Source: Acrocarpospora catenulata
GTDB lineage: Bacteria; Actinomycetota; Actinomycetes; Streptosporangiales; Streptosporangiaceae
DNA: 64,000 nt
Assembly (NCBI RefSeq): GCF_018476525.1
Contig: NZ_JAHCST010000038.1
Span: forward strand, 1 to 64,000
Direction of reading: 5' to 3'
Below the pieces are notes generated by a model. That model did not search any database and had not been told where the DNA came from. It worked only from the letters and a program-made list of their open reading frames with translations. Shown piece after piece: positions 19,477 to 27,345 of the stretch (the first letter of the stretch is position 1; each line of letters opens with the position of its first letter). The translations under genes were made by a program, and so were the position numbers.

Positions 19477-20517
19477 TCAGCCGAGGACTCGGGCGAACAG
19501 TTCGCGTCTGCTCCGCGTACCCGTCTTGAGGAAGATCGACTTGAGGTGGTCCTGCACCGTGTGCGGGGACAGGTTCAGCCGCGAGGCGGCCTGGCGGGTG
19601 TCGGCTCCGTGCGCGAGCACCGTGAGGAGCTCGCCTTCACGGGCGCTGAGCGCGCAGGCTCGGCTGAAGACGTCCAGTCGTTCCGCCGGTGTGGCGTGTT
19701 CGATGGTGACCGTGATGTCGCCGTCCCCGATTCTGGCCGCCCGCAGCGTGACCCAGACTCCGTGCGCCAGATGAACGCTCGCGGCGGACGGGTGCTCGTC
19801 GACGCCCTCCTCCAGCGCGACCAACTGCGCGGCGACGTTGTAGGCGGCGGCAGGGACAGGGGATCGCTCCGCGGGGGTCGGCAGGAGTTGGCGCAGATAG
19901 TCGTGGGTCTGCCGCGTCTGGGCCCGGATCGTCAGTTCCGGTGACAGCAGCAGCACCAGCGGGGTGTGCGGGCCGGTGTCCCCAGGTGGGGCCGTGAACG
20001 TGGCGGCCTGGCAGCGGCGCAGCGCTTCGGTCACCGGGGGAGCGACCGCAGTGAGGAAGCCGGCGTCCGCGTCGGTGAACGGTGTCGCCGGCGCGGCTCG
20101 CCACAGGTCCAGGAAACCCCAGCAGCCGAAACGATCACGGAACACCACGGAGGCGACATCGACTATGCCGGCGAGCTCCAGCATGTCGCGCCACAGCGGG
20201 CTCTGCTCGCGCCGCCCGTCGGTGCCCTCCCACAGCAGCGCCACCGGGGGTTCACTCAGGCTGGTCCACCGGTTGACGGCGGTGACGTACTTGAGCTTGA
20301 TCAATCGCGGCAGCTCGTCGAGGAGCGGCACGTCGGCCAGGGGATCGCAGCCCACACAGGTACGCGGGTCGGTGAGCGTGAAGACGTAGAAGTCGAACTC
20401 GATCACGTGGCGCAGCTGATCGAGCACCTCCGCGCGTAACTGCCGCGCCTGCGTTGCGCCGCGGCACAACCGCACGATGCGCTCACGGATGCGCTCGTGA
20501 GCGAGAGACGCCGCCAC
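19477..20517 (-). CDS. LuxR-family transcriptional regulator with GAF-like N-terminal domain
   Basis: A 346-residue regulator. Residues ~20-170 look like a GAF-type sensor (EFDFYVFTL, then DRFGCWGFLDLWR and PFTDADAGFL). The C-terminus carries a LuxR helix-turn-helix, LSAREGELLTVLAHGADTRQ (~289-308) followed by ASRLNLSPHTVQDHLKSIF. No receiver aspartate pattern is present, so it probably responds to a ligand rather than a histidine kinase. It starts at GTG 20517 and is transcribed away from a small monooxygenase-like gene 91 bases off. Targets are not evident; the divergent small gene is a candidate. Confidence 0.88.
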   Translation of the reverse strand: MAASLAHERIRERIVRLCRGATQARQLRAEVLDQLRHVIEFDFYVFTLTDPRTCVGCDPLADVPLLDELPRLIKLKYVTAVNRWTSLSEPPVALLWEGTDGRREQSPLWRDMLELAGIVDVASVVFRDRFGCWGFLDLWRAAPATPFTDADAGFLTAVAPPVTEALRRCQAATFTAPPGDTGPHTPLVLLLSPELTIRAQTRQTHDYLRQLLPTPAERSPVPAAAYNVAAQLVALEEGVDEHPSAASVHLAHGVWVTLRAARIGDGDITVTIEHATPAERLDVFSRACALSAREGELLTVLAHGADTRQAASRLNLSPHTVQDHLKSIFLKTGTRSRRELFARVLG

Positions 20518-20608
20518 GAGGCGAAGCGTACCCAGACTTCTGGGATATCTCCGACCGCGAGCACGGGCCCATCCTTGGGGCAGTCAGGTCAGCCGGAAGG
20601 AGAACACC

Positions 20609-20896
20609 GTGGTCACCTTGCACATCGAGCACGCGATCAGCGACTTCGGCACGTGGAAGCAGGCGTTCGACAGCTTCGCCGACATGCGCCGCAGCAGCGG
20701 TGTGCTGAGTCACCGAGTCCACCGCCCATCGGACGACGACCGCTACGTGCTCATCGACCTCGACTTCGGTTCCGAGGACGAGGCCACAAGATTCCTGGAA
20801 TTCCTCACCACCCGGGTATGGTCCACGCCCGCCAACGCGCCGGCACTGGTCGGCACCCCCAACACCAGACTTCTCCAACTGGTCGAACAATCCTGA
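20609..20896 (+). CDS. Small dimeric alpha-beta barrel (ABM/cyclase-like) protein
   Basis: A 95-residue protein starting at GTG 20609 after GGAAGGAG at good spacing. The pattern IEHAISDFGTWKQAFDSFA, then VHRPSDDDRYVLIDLDF and FLEFLTTRVW matches small ferredoxin-like barrels of the antibiotic-biosynthesis-monooxygenase superfamily. These dimerise and either oxidise small molecules or only bind them. No catalytic residue can be assigned. It is divergent from the LuxR-type regulator and may be its target. Confidence 0.65.
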   Translation: MVTLHIEHAISDFGTWKQAFDSFADMRRSSGVLSHRVHRPSDDDRYVLIDLDFGSEDEATRFLEFLTTRVWSTPANAPALVGTPNTRLLQLVEQS

Positions 20897-20977
20897 GGGT
20901 TCCCGCCGCGGCGAACCCATCATCGTGTTCGACCGTCTCAGGGTGCTACCTGGAGGAGCTCGAAGGCTACGACGCCA

Positions 20978-21313
20978 ATGACTTCCAGTTCATGGAGCGA
21001 TACGCCCAAGCGGCTGGTGCTGAACCTGCGTTTCACCGGCGACGTGGCCACCCGCGAGCCCATGATCCGCGAACTCTGGGGTGGCGCGCTGTGCCTGAGC
21101 CAGGCCCAGCACACCCAGGAGGAACTGGAGACCCTCCAGAAAAGGGCATACAAGGAGATCAAAGGGGTCTTTTCCGGCTCGGTCGACGAACTGACGGGCC
21201 AGGTCGAAATCGGGGTCTGGCTGGCCACACCGGAACTCCAGCACGAGGTCGACGAAAAGTGCGGAAAGGGCCTCGTGGTCCTCAACAGCTTTCTCAGGCC
21301 CGTGGGCTCATAA
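20978..21313 (+). CDS. Hypothetical protein of an actinobacterial unknown family
   Basis: A 111-residue soluble protein from ATG 20978 with CGAAGG 11 bases upstream; GGAGGAG lies further off. Codon use is typical of the genome. It has two halves: RLVLNLRFTGDVATREP with RELWGGALCLSQA, then QVEIGVWLATPELQHEVDEK and GKGLVVLNSFLRPV. The overall pattern resembles short uncharacterised actinobacterial proteins I have seen without an assigned role. It lies 80 bases after the ABM-like gene. The 40 codons after its stop contain a short SDR-like tail in another frame, so the area may have been rearranged. Confidence 0.55.
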   Translation: MTSSSWSDTPKRLVLNLRFTGDVATREPMIRELWGGALCLSQAQHTQEELETLQKRAYKEIKGVFSGSVDELTGQVEIGVWLATPELQHEVDEKCGKGLVVLNSFLRPVGS

Positions 21314-21586
21314 CGGCTGGTTGATCGACGGCGGCTCGGCGGTGAGATAGAGATCGGATCACAACACCGTCAGCAGCCTGCCCAGGACCTCACCACGCTC
21401 GAGCCGCGAACACCCAGACGAACCACCTCGGTTAAGTTTCCACGCCCAACAAAAAACTTGAACCTTTCACCCTAATGAGAGCGAAAGCCCAGTTCGCCTG
21501 CGCGTGGCCGCGCATCACCGTTGTTCCTGACTTGCGGTTAGGAGATCGTGGCGCCCGAATGCACCCTCAACTCCAGGAGGAACCCT

Positions 21587-22648
21587 GTGCATACGCTCCC
21601 CCGCAGATTGCTCCGAAGTCTGCTCGCAGCCGTGAGCGCCACGCTGCTGCTAACCACCGCGCTGGTCGTGCCCGCGTCGGCGCACGGCTCGGTGAGCGAC
21701 CCCCCGTCCCGGAACTACGGTTGCTGGCAGCGCTGGGGCAGCGACTTCCAGAACCCGCAGATGGCCACCCTGGACCCCATGTGCTGGCAGGCCTGGCAGG
21801 CTGACGTCCAGGCCATGTGGAACTGGAACGGCCTGTACCGCGAGGGCGTGGCCGGCAACCACCAGGCGGCCATCCCCGACGGCCAGCTCTGCAGCGGCGG
21901 CAGGACCCAGAACGGCCGCTACGCCGCGATGGACGCCATCGGCGACTGGAAGACGGTCGACAAGCCCGCCCGCTTCACGCTGAACCTCCTCGACCAGGCC
22001 ATCCACGGCGCGGACTACATTCGCGTGTACGCGACCAAACAGGGCTTCAACCCCAAGACGCAGGCCCTGCGCTGGAGCGACCTGGAACTGGTCGGCCAGA
22101 CGGGCAAGGTCCCCACAGGTGCCGTGACCCCTGTCGAGGTGAACGCCCCCGGCCGCTCCGGCCACCACATCGTGTTCACGATCTGGCAGGCCAGCCACAT
22201 GGACCAGTCGTACTACTTCTGCAGCGACGTGAACTTCGTAGGCTCGAACCCCTCACCCACGCCTACTCCGACTCCCACGCCCACCCCCAGCCGCACCCCC
22301 ACGCCGACTCCCACGCCCACGGTCTCTCCCAGCCCCACTCCCACCGCCAGCCGGGGTTGCTCGGCCACCTACCAGCTCGTGAACTCGTGGAGCGGCGGCT
22401 TCCAGGCCGAGGTCCGCGTCGTCGCCGGCTCGGCCTCGATCACCGCCTGGACGGTCAACTGGACGTACACCAGCGGCCAGACAGTCAGCTCGGCATGGAG
22501 CGCAACGGTAACCAGCAGCGGCTCCGCCGTAACGGCCCGCAACGTCTCCTACAACGGCTCACTAGGCGCCGGAGCCGCAACAACGTTCGGCTTCCTCGCC
22601 AACGGCACCCCCGGCACCACACCAACCCTGACCTGCAGCGCCACCTGA
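21587..22648 (+). CDS. Secreted lytic polysaccharide monooxygenase (AA10) with CBM2
   Basis: A 353-residue extracellular copper enzyme that oxidatively cleaves chitin or cellulose. GTG 21587 follows AGGAGG at ideal spacing; the longer ORF start upstream lacks a site. The signal peptide ends PASA, and the mature protein begins with His33 (HGSVSDPPSRNYGC), the first ligand of the copper histidine brace. The second brace histidine is probably in GADYIRVYAT or GRSGHHIVFTIWQASH. The AA10 domain (~33-222) is followed by a PTPTPT linker and a C-terminal family 2 carbohydrate-binding module (CSATYQLVNSWSGGFQAEV, ending TLTCSAT). It is an isolated gene ended by a strong hairpin. Confidence 0.95.
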   Translation: MHTLPRRLLRSLLAAVSATLLLTTALVVPASAHGSVSDPPSRNYGCWQRWGSDFQNPQMATLDPMCWQAWQADVQAMWNWNGLYREGVAGNHQAAIPDGQLCSGGRTQNGRYAAMDAIGDWKTVDKPARFTLNLLDQAIHGADYIRVYATKQGFNPKTQALRWSDLELVGQTGKVPTGAVTPVEVNAPGRSGHHIVFTIWQASHMDQSYYFCSDVNFVGSNPSPTPTPTPTPTPSRTPTPTPTPTVSPSPTPTASRGCSATYQLVNSWSGGFQAEVRVVAGSASITAWTVNWTYTSGQTVSSAWSATVTSSGSAVTARNVSYNGSLGAGAATTFGFLANGTPGTTPTLTCSAT

Positions 22649-22664
22649 TCACCTAACAACCCAC

Positions 22665-22695
22665 GCCCGCCCGCCGGATCATTCCGCGGGCGGGC
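22665..22695 (+). terminator. Terminator hairpin after the LPMO gene
   Basis: GCCCGCCCGC and GCGGGCGGGC form a perfect 10-base-pair stem with an 11-base loop, 17 bases after the LPMO stop. Confidence 0.8.
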
Positions 22696-22760
22696 GCACC
22701 CATCACGTCACCACCACGACCCAGAGCGGCGATGAACCAAATCGCCCTGCACCATACGGG

Positions 22761-23318
22761 TCAAGATGCGGGCGTGGAAGTCTGAGCCAGAAGGACCGGT
22801 CCGAGTTGCCGGAGAAACTCGATCGCGTCCGCTTTGCGATCCCTGCCGGGCGCCTCTTTGTAGATCTCGATGGTGAGCAGGCGCGTGCCACGGTAGGTCT
22901 GCGCGAACATGCCGATGACCTGGTCGTCGTCACTGTCTCTGATGGAGCCGCTGACGCCTTTCCCGATATCAGCGGGAATGGGAGGAAAACCATTTTTGAG
23001 GCGACTGCTGACCTCCTCCTCCGCTGTATTCATCGCCGGTTCCTGAAGATCGACGGCGAACAGCAGGTCGCCTTCACTGACCCCCCCGAGTTTCTCGTAG
23101 ACCTCGCATTTCGGGAACGGTCGACCGTGGACCAATTGCCCGTTAAAACGGAGATTTTCCACCCCGGTAGCCAGTCGCACGGCCTGCTCCGCCAGCAATT
23201 CGCACCCCGCACCCCTGAGGACAACGTCCCCCAAGGGCCGGTTGTCCGGCTGCTGGGAGCACGCGGCCACGAGCAGCACCATGAGCCCGAGCGCCCATCC
23301 GCCTTTATTGACGTTCAT
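22761..23318 (-). CDS. Putative lipoprotein, last gene of a three-gene operon
   Basis: A 185-residue protein with a lipoprotein signal (GLMVLLVAAC), so it should be anchored to the outer face of the membrane. Two further cysteines lie in the mature part (GAGCELL and FPKCEVY). I find no enzyme motif. The start at ATG 23318 overlaps the end of the 698-residue gene by 14 bases; an in-frame ATG at 23345 would add KKLR to the signal and is a real alternative. Its tight overlap suggests it works with the large upstream protein. Confidence 0.65.
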   Translation of the reverse strand: MNVNKGGWALGLMVLLVAACSQQPDNRPLGDVVLRGAGCELLAEQAVRLATGVENLRFNGQLVHGRPFPKCEVYEKLGGVSEGDLLFAVDLQEPAMNTAEEEVSSRLKNGFPPIPADIGKGVSGSIRDSDDDQVIGMFAQTYRGTRLLTIEIYKEAPGRDRKADAIEFLRQLGPVLLAQTSTPAS

Positions 23319-25401
23319 AGTATTTCTCAGCTTTTTTGAACCCATCGTCTATGGCGGACTCAGGGTCGAAGAAGACACGCCCAGTGTCGACGTAGGTGAT
23401 CCACTCGATGTAGGCACGTTGCTGATCGGTCGTCATTCGCTCCCACGGGACGATTTCGCCCTTCCGTAAGAAGTCACCGACCGTACCTGGCCTGGAATTC
23501 TCCATACTGTACGGATGGGTGACCGCCGGAACACCACCGTCGCCGAACAGACCGTGGCGCATCATGGCACCGGCTGTGATGTCACGGAACAGGTCCACGG
23601 TTTGGTCGCGAGTCTCCTGAGCACGGCTCCGCGCTTCTCCTTCATAGTCAGATGAGATCTGCCCGATTCCCGCCTCCTTCGCCTGATCGATTCCCCACTC
23701 CAGAAGTTGGTTCTGGCTGACCAGATTCGGCAACGGCACCAGTCCACTCGCGCTGTTCACGATGTCGGCGAAGGCCTGCACATTCGCGTCATGTTTCTTG
23801 GCTTCGTTGATATCGGAGATCGCTCCGGCATCGACAATTACCCCGAAGGTGGAGGCCAACGCGCGTGTCAGCGAGCTGAATGCTTGACCTCCGTGGGCGT
23901 TCATTCGATCCTCCAGGACCTCCTGACGCTGATCGTCCAGTTCTTTCGCAGTCGCACCCGGGTGGTCGGCCTTCCACTTGGCGAATACGGTGTCCACCTC
24001 GTCCTTGAGCTTGGCAGCCTGGGCATCGAGCACCTCGGCGCTGTACTGCGCCTGGGCGGCGGCTACCGACTTGAATGCGCCGCTGTCCGTGAAGGCCCAG
24101 GTCATGGCCTGCTTCAAACCTGTTGCTGTGAAATCCGCCCCATAGGGCTGCACACCGGCGAGATTCCGATCCGGGTCCCCCGAGCGGACACCGATTTGAC
24201 TGTCCCCGCTCCACCGCATTGCGGAGTTCACGTCGCTGACATAGGAGGCCAAGAGCCGACCCGCGCTGTCGCGCGTGTTGGGGAGGTTCCTCTGGACATC
24301 CTCGCCTTTCCAGAAGTGGACAGCCCAAGCGGCGATCAACGCCGACTTCCAGCCGCGCGACTGCCTAGGCGGCTCCTCGTGGTCGCGAAATACGGTGGTG
24401 GCCGCCTCGATGGCCCGGCCGAGGTCGTCGTCGTTGCCGGCGCGCCAGTCCCGCTCCCGCATCAGATAAGCGAGCGGCTTGCGCTTCGGGTCGGTGAAGA
24501 AGTCCTGCGCCGCGGCGGGATTGTTGGCGAACGCGGCCATGACAGCCGCCATCGGATCGGTTTGCGGCAACATCACCGTGGCACCCCAGCGGCTTGCCGC
24601 GCCCACGCTCGGATTCACCGTTTGCCAGTATGGCGTGCCCGCAGGTTGCGAGCGCTCGTAGTCGTAGACCTTTGTGGCCAGATCGAGCAGAAACGTCTCC
24701 TCGAACGTCCCGTACCTCAGCAGCTTGTTGAGTGCGAAGGCGGTTTCCGGCGAGCCGAGATCCTCGATCAGCCTGTCAGCGTAGCCGCCTTGAACTTTCA
24801 AGGTGCCCTTGAGCCTTGACGCCGTGCCGAGGATGCCGCTTAGCGCAGCGGCGAGTTTCTCCTGGTCTTGGGCGCTGACCGAGGCGCGCGTATCGGCACC
24901 GGACTGACTGAGCACGTCGGCACGGAAGAGTTGGGCGAAGAGGCCCTTGAGGTTCGGGAGTTCGCGGGCGAAGGCGGCGGCGAAGTAAGGATCGTTCTGG
25001 TACTTGTTCAGGTCGGCAAGGGTCTCCGCGCTCAGTTTTCCGTTGCCGGCCTCGACGCGAAGCCTGTCGGCGAGCAACCTGGCTTCGGCCGCCCCGGCGG
25101 CCGGTGTCGCAGTCAGCCACCCGGAATCGTCAGCCCACAAGATGCCTGCGCCCCCGAGTTCCACCTCAGGTGCGGCCAGGATCAGGTCCAGACGGCGCTG
25201 CAGATCTGGCACGCGGGCACCGATCTGATGGCCGATATCGCGGAGCGTCCCCGGACCGGTCAACGACAGGTTCAGCGTGGCAAGTATCTGGTCGATCTGC
25301 TGGGAGACCGACGGCAACTCGGTGCCGGCGCGCTTGGCCTGGTTGATGAGCTGGGTCATCAACGTCGGATCGATACCCACCATTCCTGAGCCCGCGCTCA
25401 C
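23305..25401 (-). CDS. Large soluble protein of unknown function, WXG100-associated type
   Basis: A protein of about 698 residues, largely alpha-helical, with no signal peptide. It resembles long actinobacterial proteins that follow a small helical ORF in surface or secretion-associated operons (DUF6571-like; recalled, not checked). Notable segments are NPAAAQDFFTDPKRKPLAYL, the central AIEAATTVFRD, and a C-terminal amphipathic region ending KAEKYYERQ. The start is uncertain: GTG 25404, GTG 25401 and ATG 25383 are all in frame. I chose 25401 because a 28-codon ORF beginning at GTG 25484, after a strong AAGGAGG, ends exactly there with a GTGA overlap. Confidence 0.6.
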   Translation of the reverse strand: MSAGSGMVGIDPTLMTQLINQAKRAGTELPSVSQQIDQILATLNLSLTGPGTLRDIGHQIGARVPDLQRRLDLILAAPEVELGGAGILWADDSGWLTATPAAGAAEARLLADRLRVEAGNGKLSAETLADLNKYQNDPYFAAAFARELPNLKGLFAQLFRADVLSQSGADTRASVSAQDQEKLAAALSGILGTASRLKGTLKVQGGYADRLIEDLGSPETAFALNKLLRYGTFEETFLLDLATKVYDYERSQPAGTPYWQTVNPSVGAASRWGATVMLPQTDPMAAVMAAFANNPAAAQDFFTDPKRKPLAYLMRERDWRAGNDDDLGRAIEAATTVFRDHEEPPRQSRGWKSALIAAWAVHFWKGEDVQRNLPNTRDSAGRLLASYVSDVNSAMRWSGDSQIGVRSGDPDRNLAGVQPYGADFTATGLKQAMTWAFTDSGAFKSVAAAQAQYSAEVLDAQAAKLKDEVDTVFAKWKADHPGATAKELDDQRQEVLEDRMNAHGGQAFSSLTRALASTFGVIVDAGAISDINEAKKHDANVQAFADIVNSASGLVPLPNLVSQNQLLEWGIDQAKEAGIGQISSDYEGEARSRAQETRDQTVDLFRDITAGAMMRHGLFGDGGVPAVTHPYSMENSRPGTVGDFLRKGEIVPWERMTTDQQRAYIEWITYVDTGRVFFDPESAIDDGFKKAEKYYERQ

Positions 25402-25496
25402 CACGTCCCCCCACCTGGCGAGCCGCCGATCGTGGTCGACGCCGAGGGGGACCGGTAGCGGAGGTCTACCGCAGGCCCGTTCACGCACCCTCCTTG

Positions 25497-25724
25497 TCAA
25501 ACTTTGTCAGGCTGGGCACTGTCCACTAGAGCCAAGGCGCGACGGAAGACGTTCTTCAGACCCGCGTCGAACCCCTCCAATTCCCGGGTGAGGGTGTTCG
25601 CGGCCTTCCCCTTGATCGCTCCGCTGTCGATGAGTTTGAGCAGGTTCCGCACGTCATTGCCATGCTGATCAATCAGTTGCTCAATCTTCTGCCGAGCCGC
25701 GTCGATCTCCCCCTGCGTGGCCAT
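25497..25724 (-). CDS. Small helical protein, WXG100-like
   Basis: A 75-residue all-helical protein (MATQGEIDAARQKIEQLID, then LKLIDSGAIKGKAANTL) of a size and pattern like WXG100 or related small helical-hairpin proteins, though no WxG is present. ATG 25724 follows CGGGAGATGC; GTG 25787 would add 21 residues. It is the first gene of the operon with the 698-residue protein and the lipoprotein. A partner role for the large protein is inferred from order and spacing. Confidence 0.6.
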   Translation of the reverse strand: MATQGEIDAARQKIEQLIDQHGNDVRNLLKLIDSGAIKGKAANTLTRELEGFDAGLKNVFRRALALVDSAQPDKV

Positions 25725-25900
25725 GCATCTCCCGGGCGTGAAAACTTCCTCCGCAGTGTGATGAATATCCTCCGGTATGGTAGCCACGCACCCGCCCGAA
25801 TAAAAGGCTCCTGGCAGGACTGGCTAATTGGTGTTGTTTCATCCCTAAACCCGGTACATTTCCCGATCTGGTCATTCGTGCCCGGTAAGGGGACGGCCGA

Positions 25901-27157
25901 TCAAGATTCGATGCCGGACTTGTCCTGTTGTGGATCGGTGTGGGGGCGGGTGGCGGTCGACTTGACTACTGCTACCGCGACTGCGGTGGTGAGGGGGATG
26001 GCCAGTACGAGGCCGATGGAGCCGACCAGGGTGCGTATCACCTCTTCGGCTACCGCCTCGGTGCCGAGTACGTCGAGGAGGGGGCGGCCGTAGGTGTCGA
26101 CCAGGAGGAGGATGGGGAGGGTGGCGCCGGCGTAGGCGAAGGCGATTGTGTAGACGGTGGAGGCGATGTGGTCGCGGCCGATGCGCATCGCGCTGGTGAA
26201 CAGGTCGCGGGCTGAGCGGTTGGGGGAGAGTTCGTGGAGTTCCCAGACGGCGGAGGACTGGGTGATGGTCACGTCGTTGAGGACGCCGAGTCCGGCCACG
26301 ATGATGCCGCACAGGACGAGGCCGGACAGGTCGATTCGCCCGTTGAGTGCGGTGAGCGCGACTCCTTCGGTGTCGGCGAGTCCGGTCAGGTGGGCGGCGT
26401 GGACCGCCCAGGTGCCGAGCCCGGCCGTGGAGAGTAGGCCGAACAGCGTGCCGACCAGGGCGGTGGTGGTCCGGGCCGAGAAGCCGTGGGCCAGGTAGAG
26501 CACGATGAACATGATGGCCGAGGAGCCGACCAGCCCGATCAGGAGTGGGGACTCGCCCGCGAGTAGTGCGGGCAGCATGAACCTCATCAGTACGAGGAAG
26601 GCGAGACCCAGGCCGATCAGCGCCGCCAGGCCGCGGAGCCGGGCCACCGCGACGACCACGACCGCGAACGCGATCGCCAGCACGCCGATGGGGGTCTGGC
26701 GCGCGTAGTCGTAGAAGCCGTAGGCCGACGGACCGTCGAGGTGGTTGAAGACGCGGGTCAACCTGATCCGGTCGCCGGTCCGCATGCCGGCCCGGTAGCT
26801 TTCCGCGGGCACGTCGACGTTGACGCGCTGACCCTGATCCCGCCCGGTCTCCACGAGGACTTCCACGTTGGCGCAGGTCACCATCCGTTGCGTCCCGGTG
26901 GGACCGGGACGCTGATTGATGGCCGGGCACTCGTACGGGCTGATGGCCAGTACCGTCGCCTCGGGATGGGTGACCCCTCGCGCGGGCTGGGGGTTCGCGG
27001 CGCCGGGGGCCGGCTGGTTCGTCTGCCCAGGCCAGAGCAGCGCCAGGCCGACCAGGGTCGCCAGCGCGAGCGGCACGAGCACCAGGGCGAGCACGATCAG
27101 CGTGCGGCGGGGGGTGGGGCCGCGTACGCCGTCATGGGTGTGGGCGTGCCTGGTCAA
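25901..27157 (-). CDS. YibE/F-family multi-pass membrane protein
   Basis: A 418-residue membrane protein starting at TTG 27157 with GGAGGATC just upstream. One N-terminal membrane segment is followed by an outside beta-rich part (ATVLAISPYECPA, VNVDVPAESY) and then about seven membrane segments with LNDVTITQSSAVWEL and GRDHIASTVYTIAFAYAGA. These are typical of the YibE/F family, whose transport role is not settled. The gene stands alone and is followed by a 188-base gap to the next gene on its strand. Confidence 0.85.
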   Translation of the reverse strand: MTRHAHTHDGVRGPTPRRTLIVLALVLVPLALATLVGLALLWPGQTNQPAPGAANPQPARGVTHPEATVLAISPYECPAINQRPGPTGTQRMVTCANVEVLVETGRDQGQRVNVDVPAESYRAGMRTGDRIRLTRVFNHLDGPSAYGFYDYARQTPIGVLAIAFAVVVVAVARLRGLAALIGLGLAFLVLMRFMLPALLAGESPLLIGLVGSSAIMFIVLYLAHGFSARTTTALVGTLFGLLSTAGLGTWAVHAAHLTGLADTEGVALTALNGRIDLSGLVLCGIIVAGLGVLNDVTITQSSAVWELHELSPNRSARDLFTSAMRIGRDHIASTVYTIAFAYAGATLPILLLVDTYGRPLLDVLGTEAVAEEVIRTLVGSIGLVLAIPLTTAVAVAVVKSTATRPHTDPQQDKSGIES

Positions 27158-27345
27158 CAGATCCTCCAGCTGGCGCCCGGCGGGCGGCAGGTCAGCCCGC
27201 TTCGGACGCTCGATGGGTGGAAGTCTTGGGTAGCGAAGATCAGCAGGTCAACCCGTCATCAGAACCGTTATAGGGATAAGTCGTACTACGCGGTGATATT
27301 TGCCCAGTTCGGCGGCAATATTGGGCAGGCCGATATGTCAAACCG

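Noticed and set aside
19274-19477. Possible secreted peptide starting MCNLRRPGAFAMLALASA
   Set aside because: It looks signal-like at first, but the frame runs on antisense through the LuxR gene with no stop at a sensible place.
21314-21350. SDR-like tail GWLIDGGSAVR before TAG after the 111-residue gene
   Set aside because: Only about 11 residues match an SDR ending with no upstream homology. Too short to call a pseudogene, though it may be real debris.
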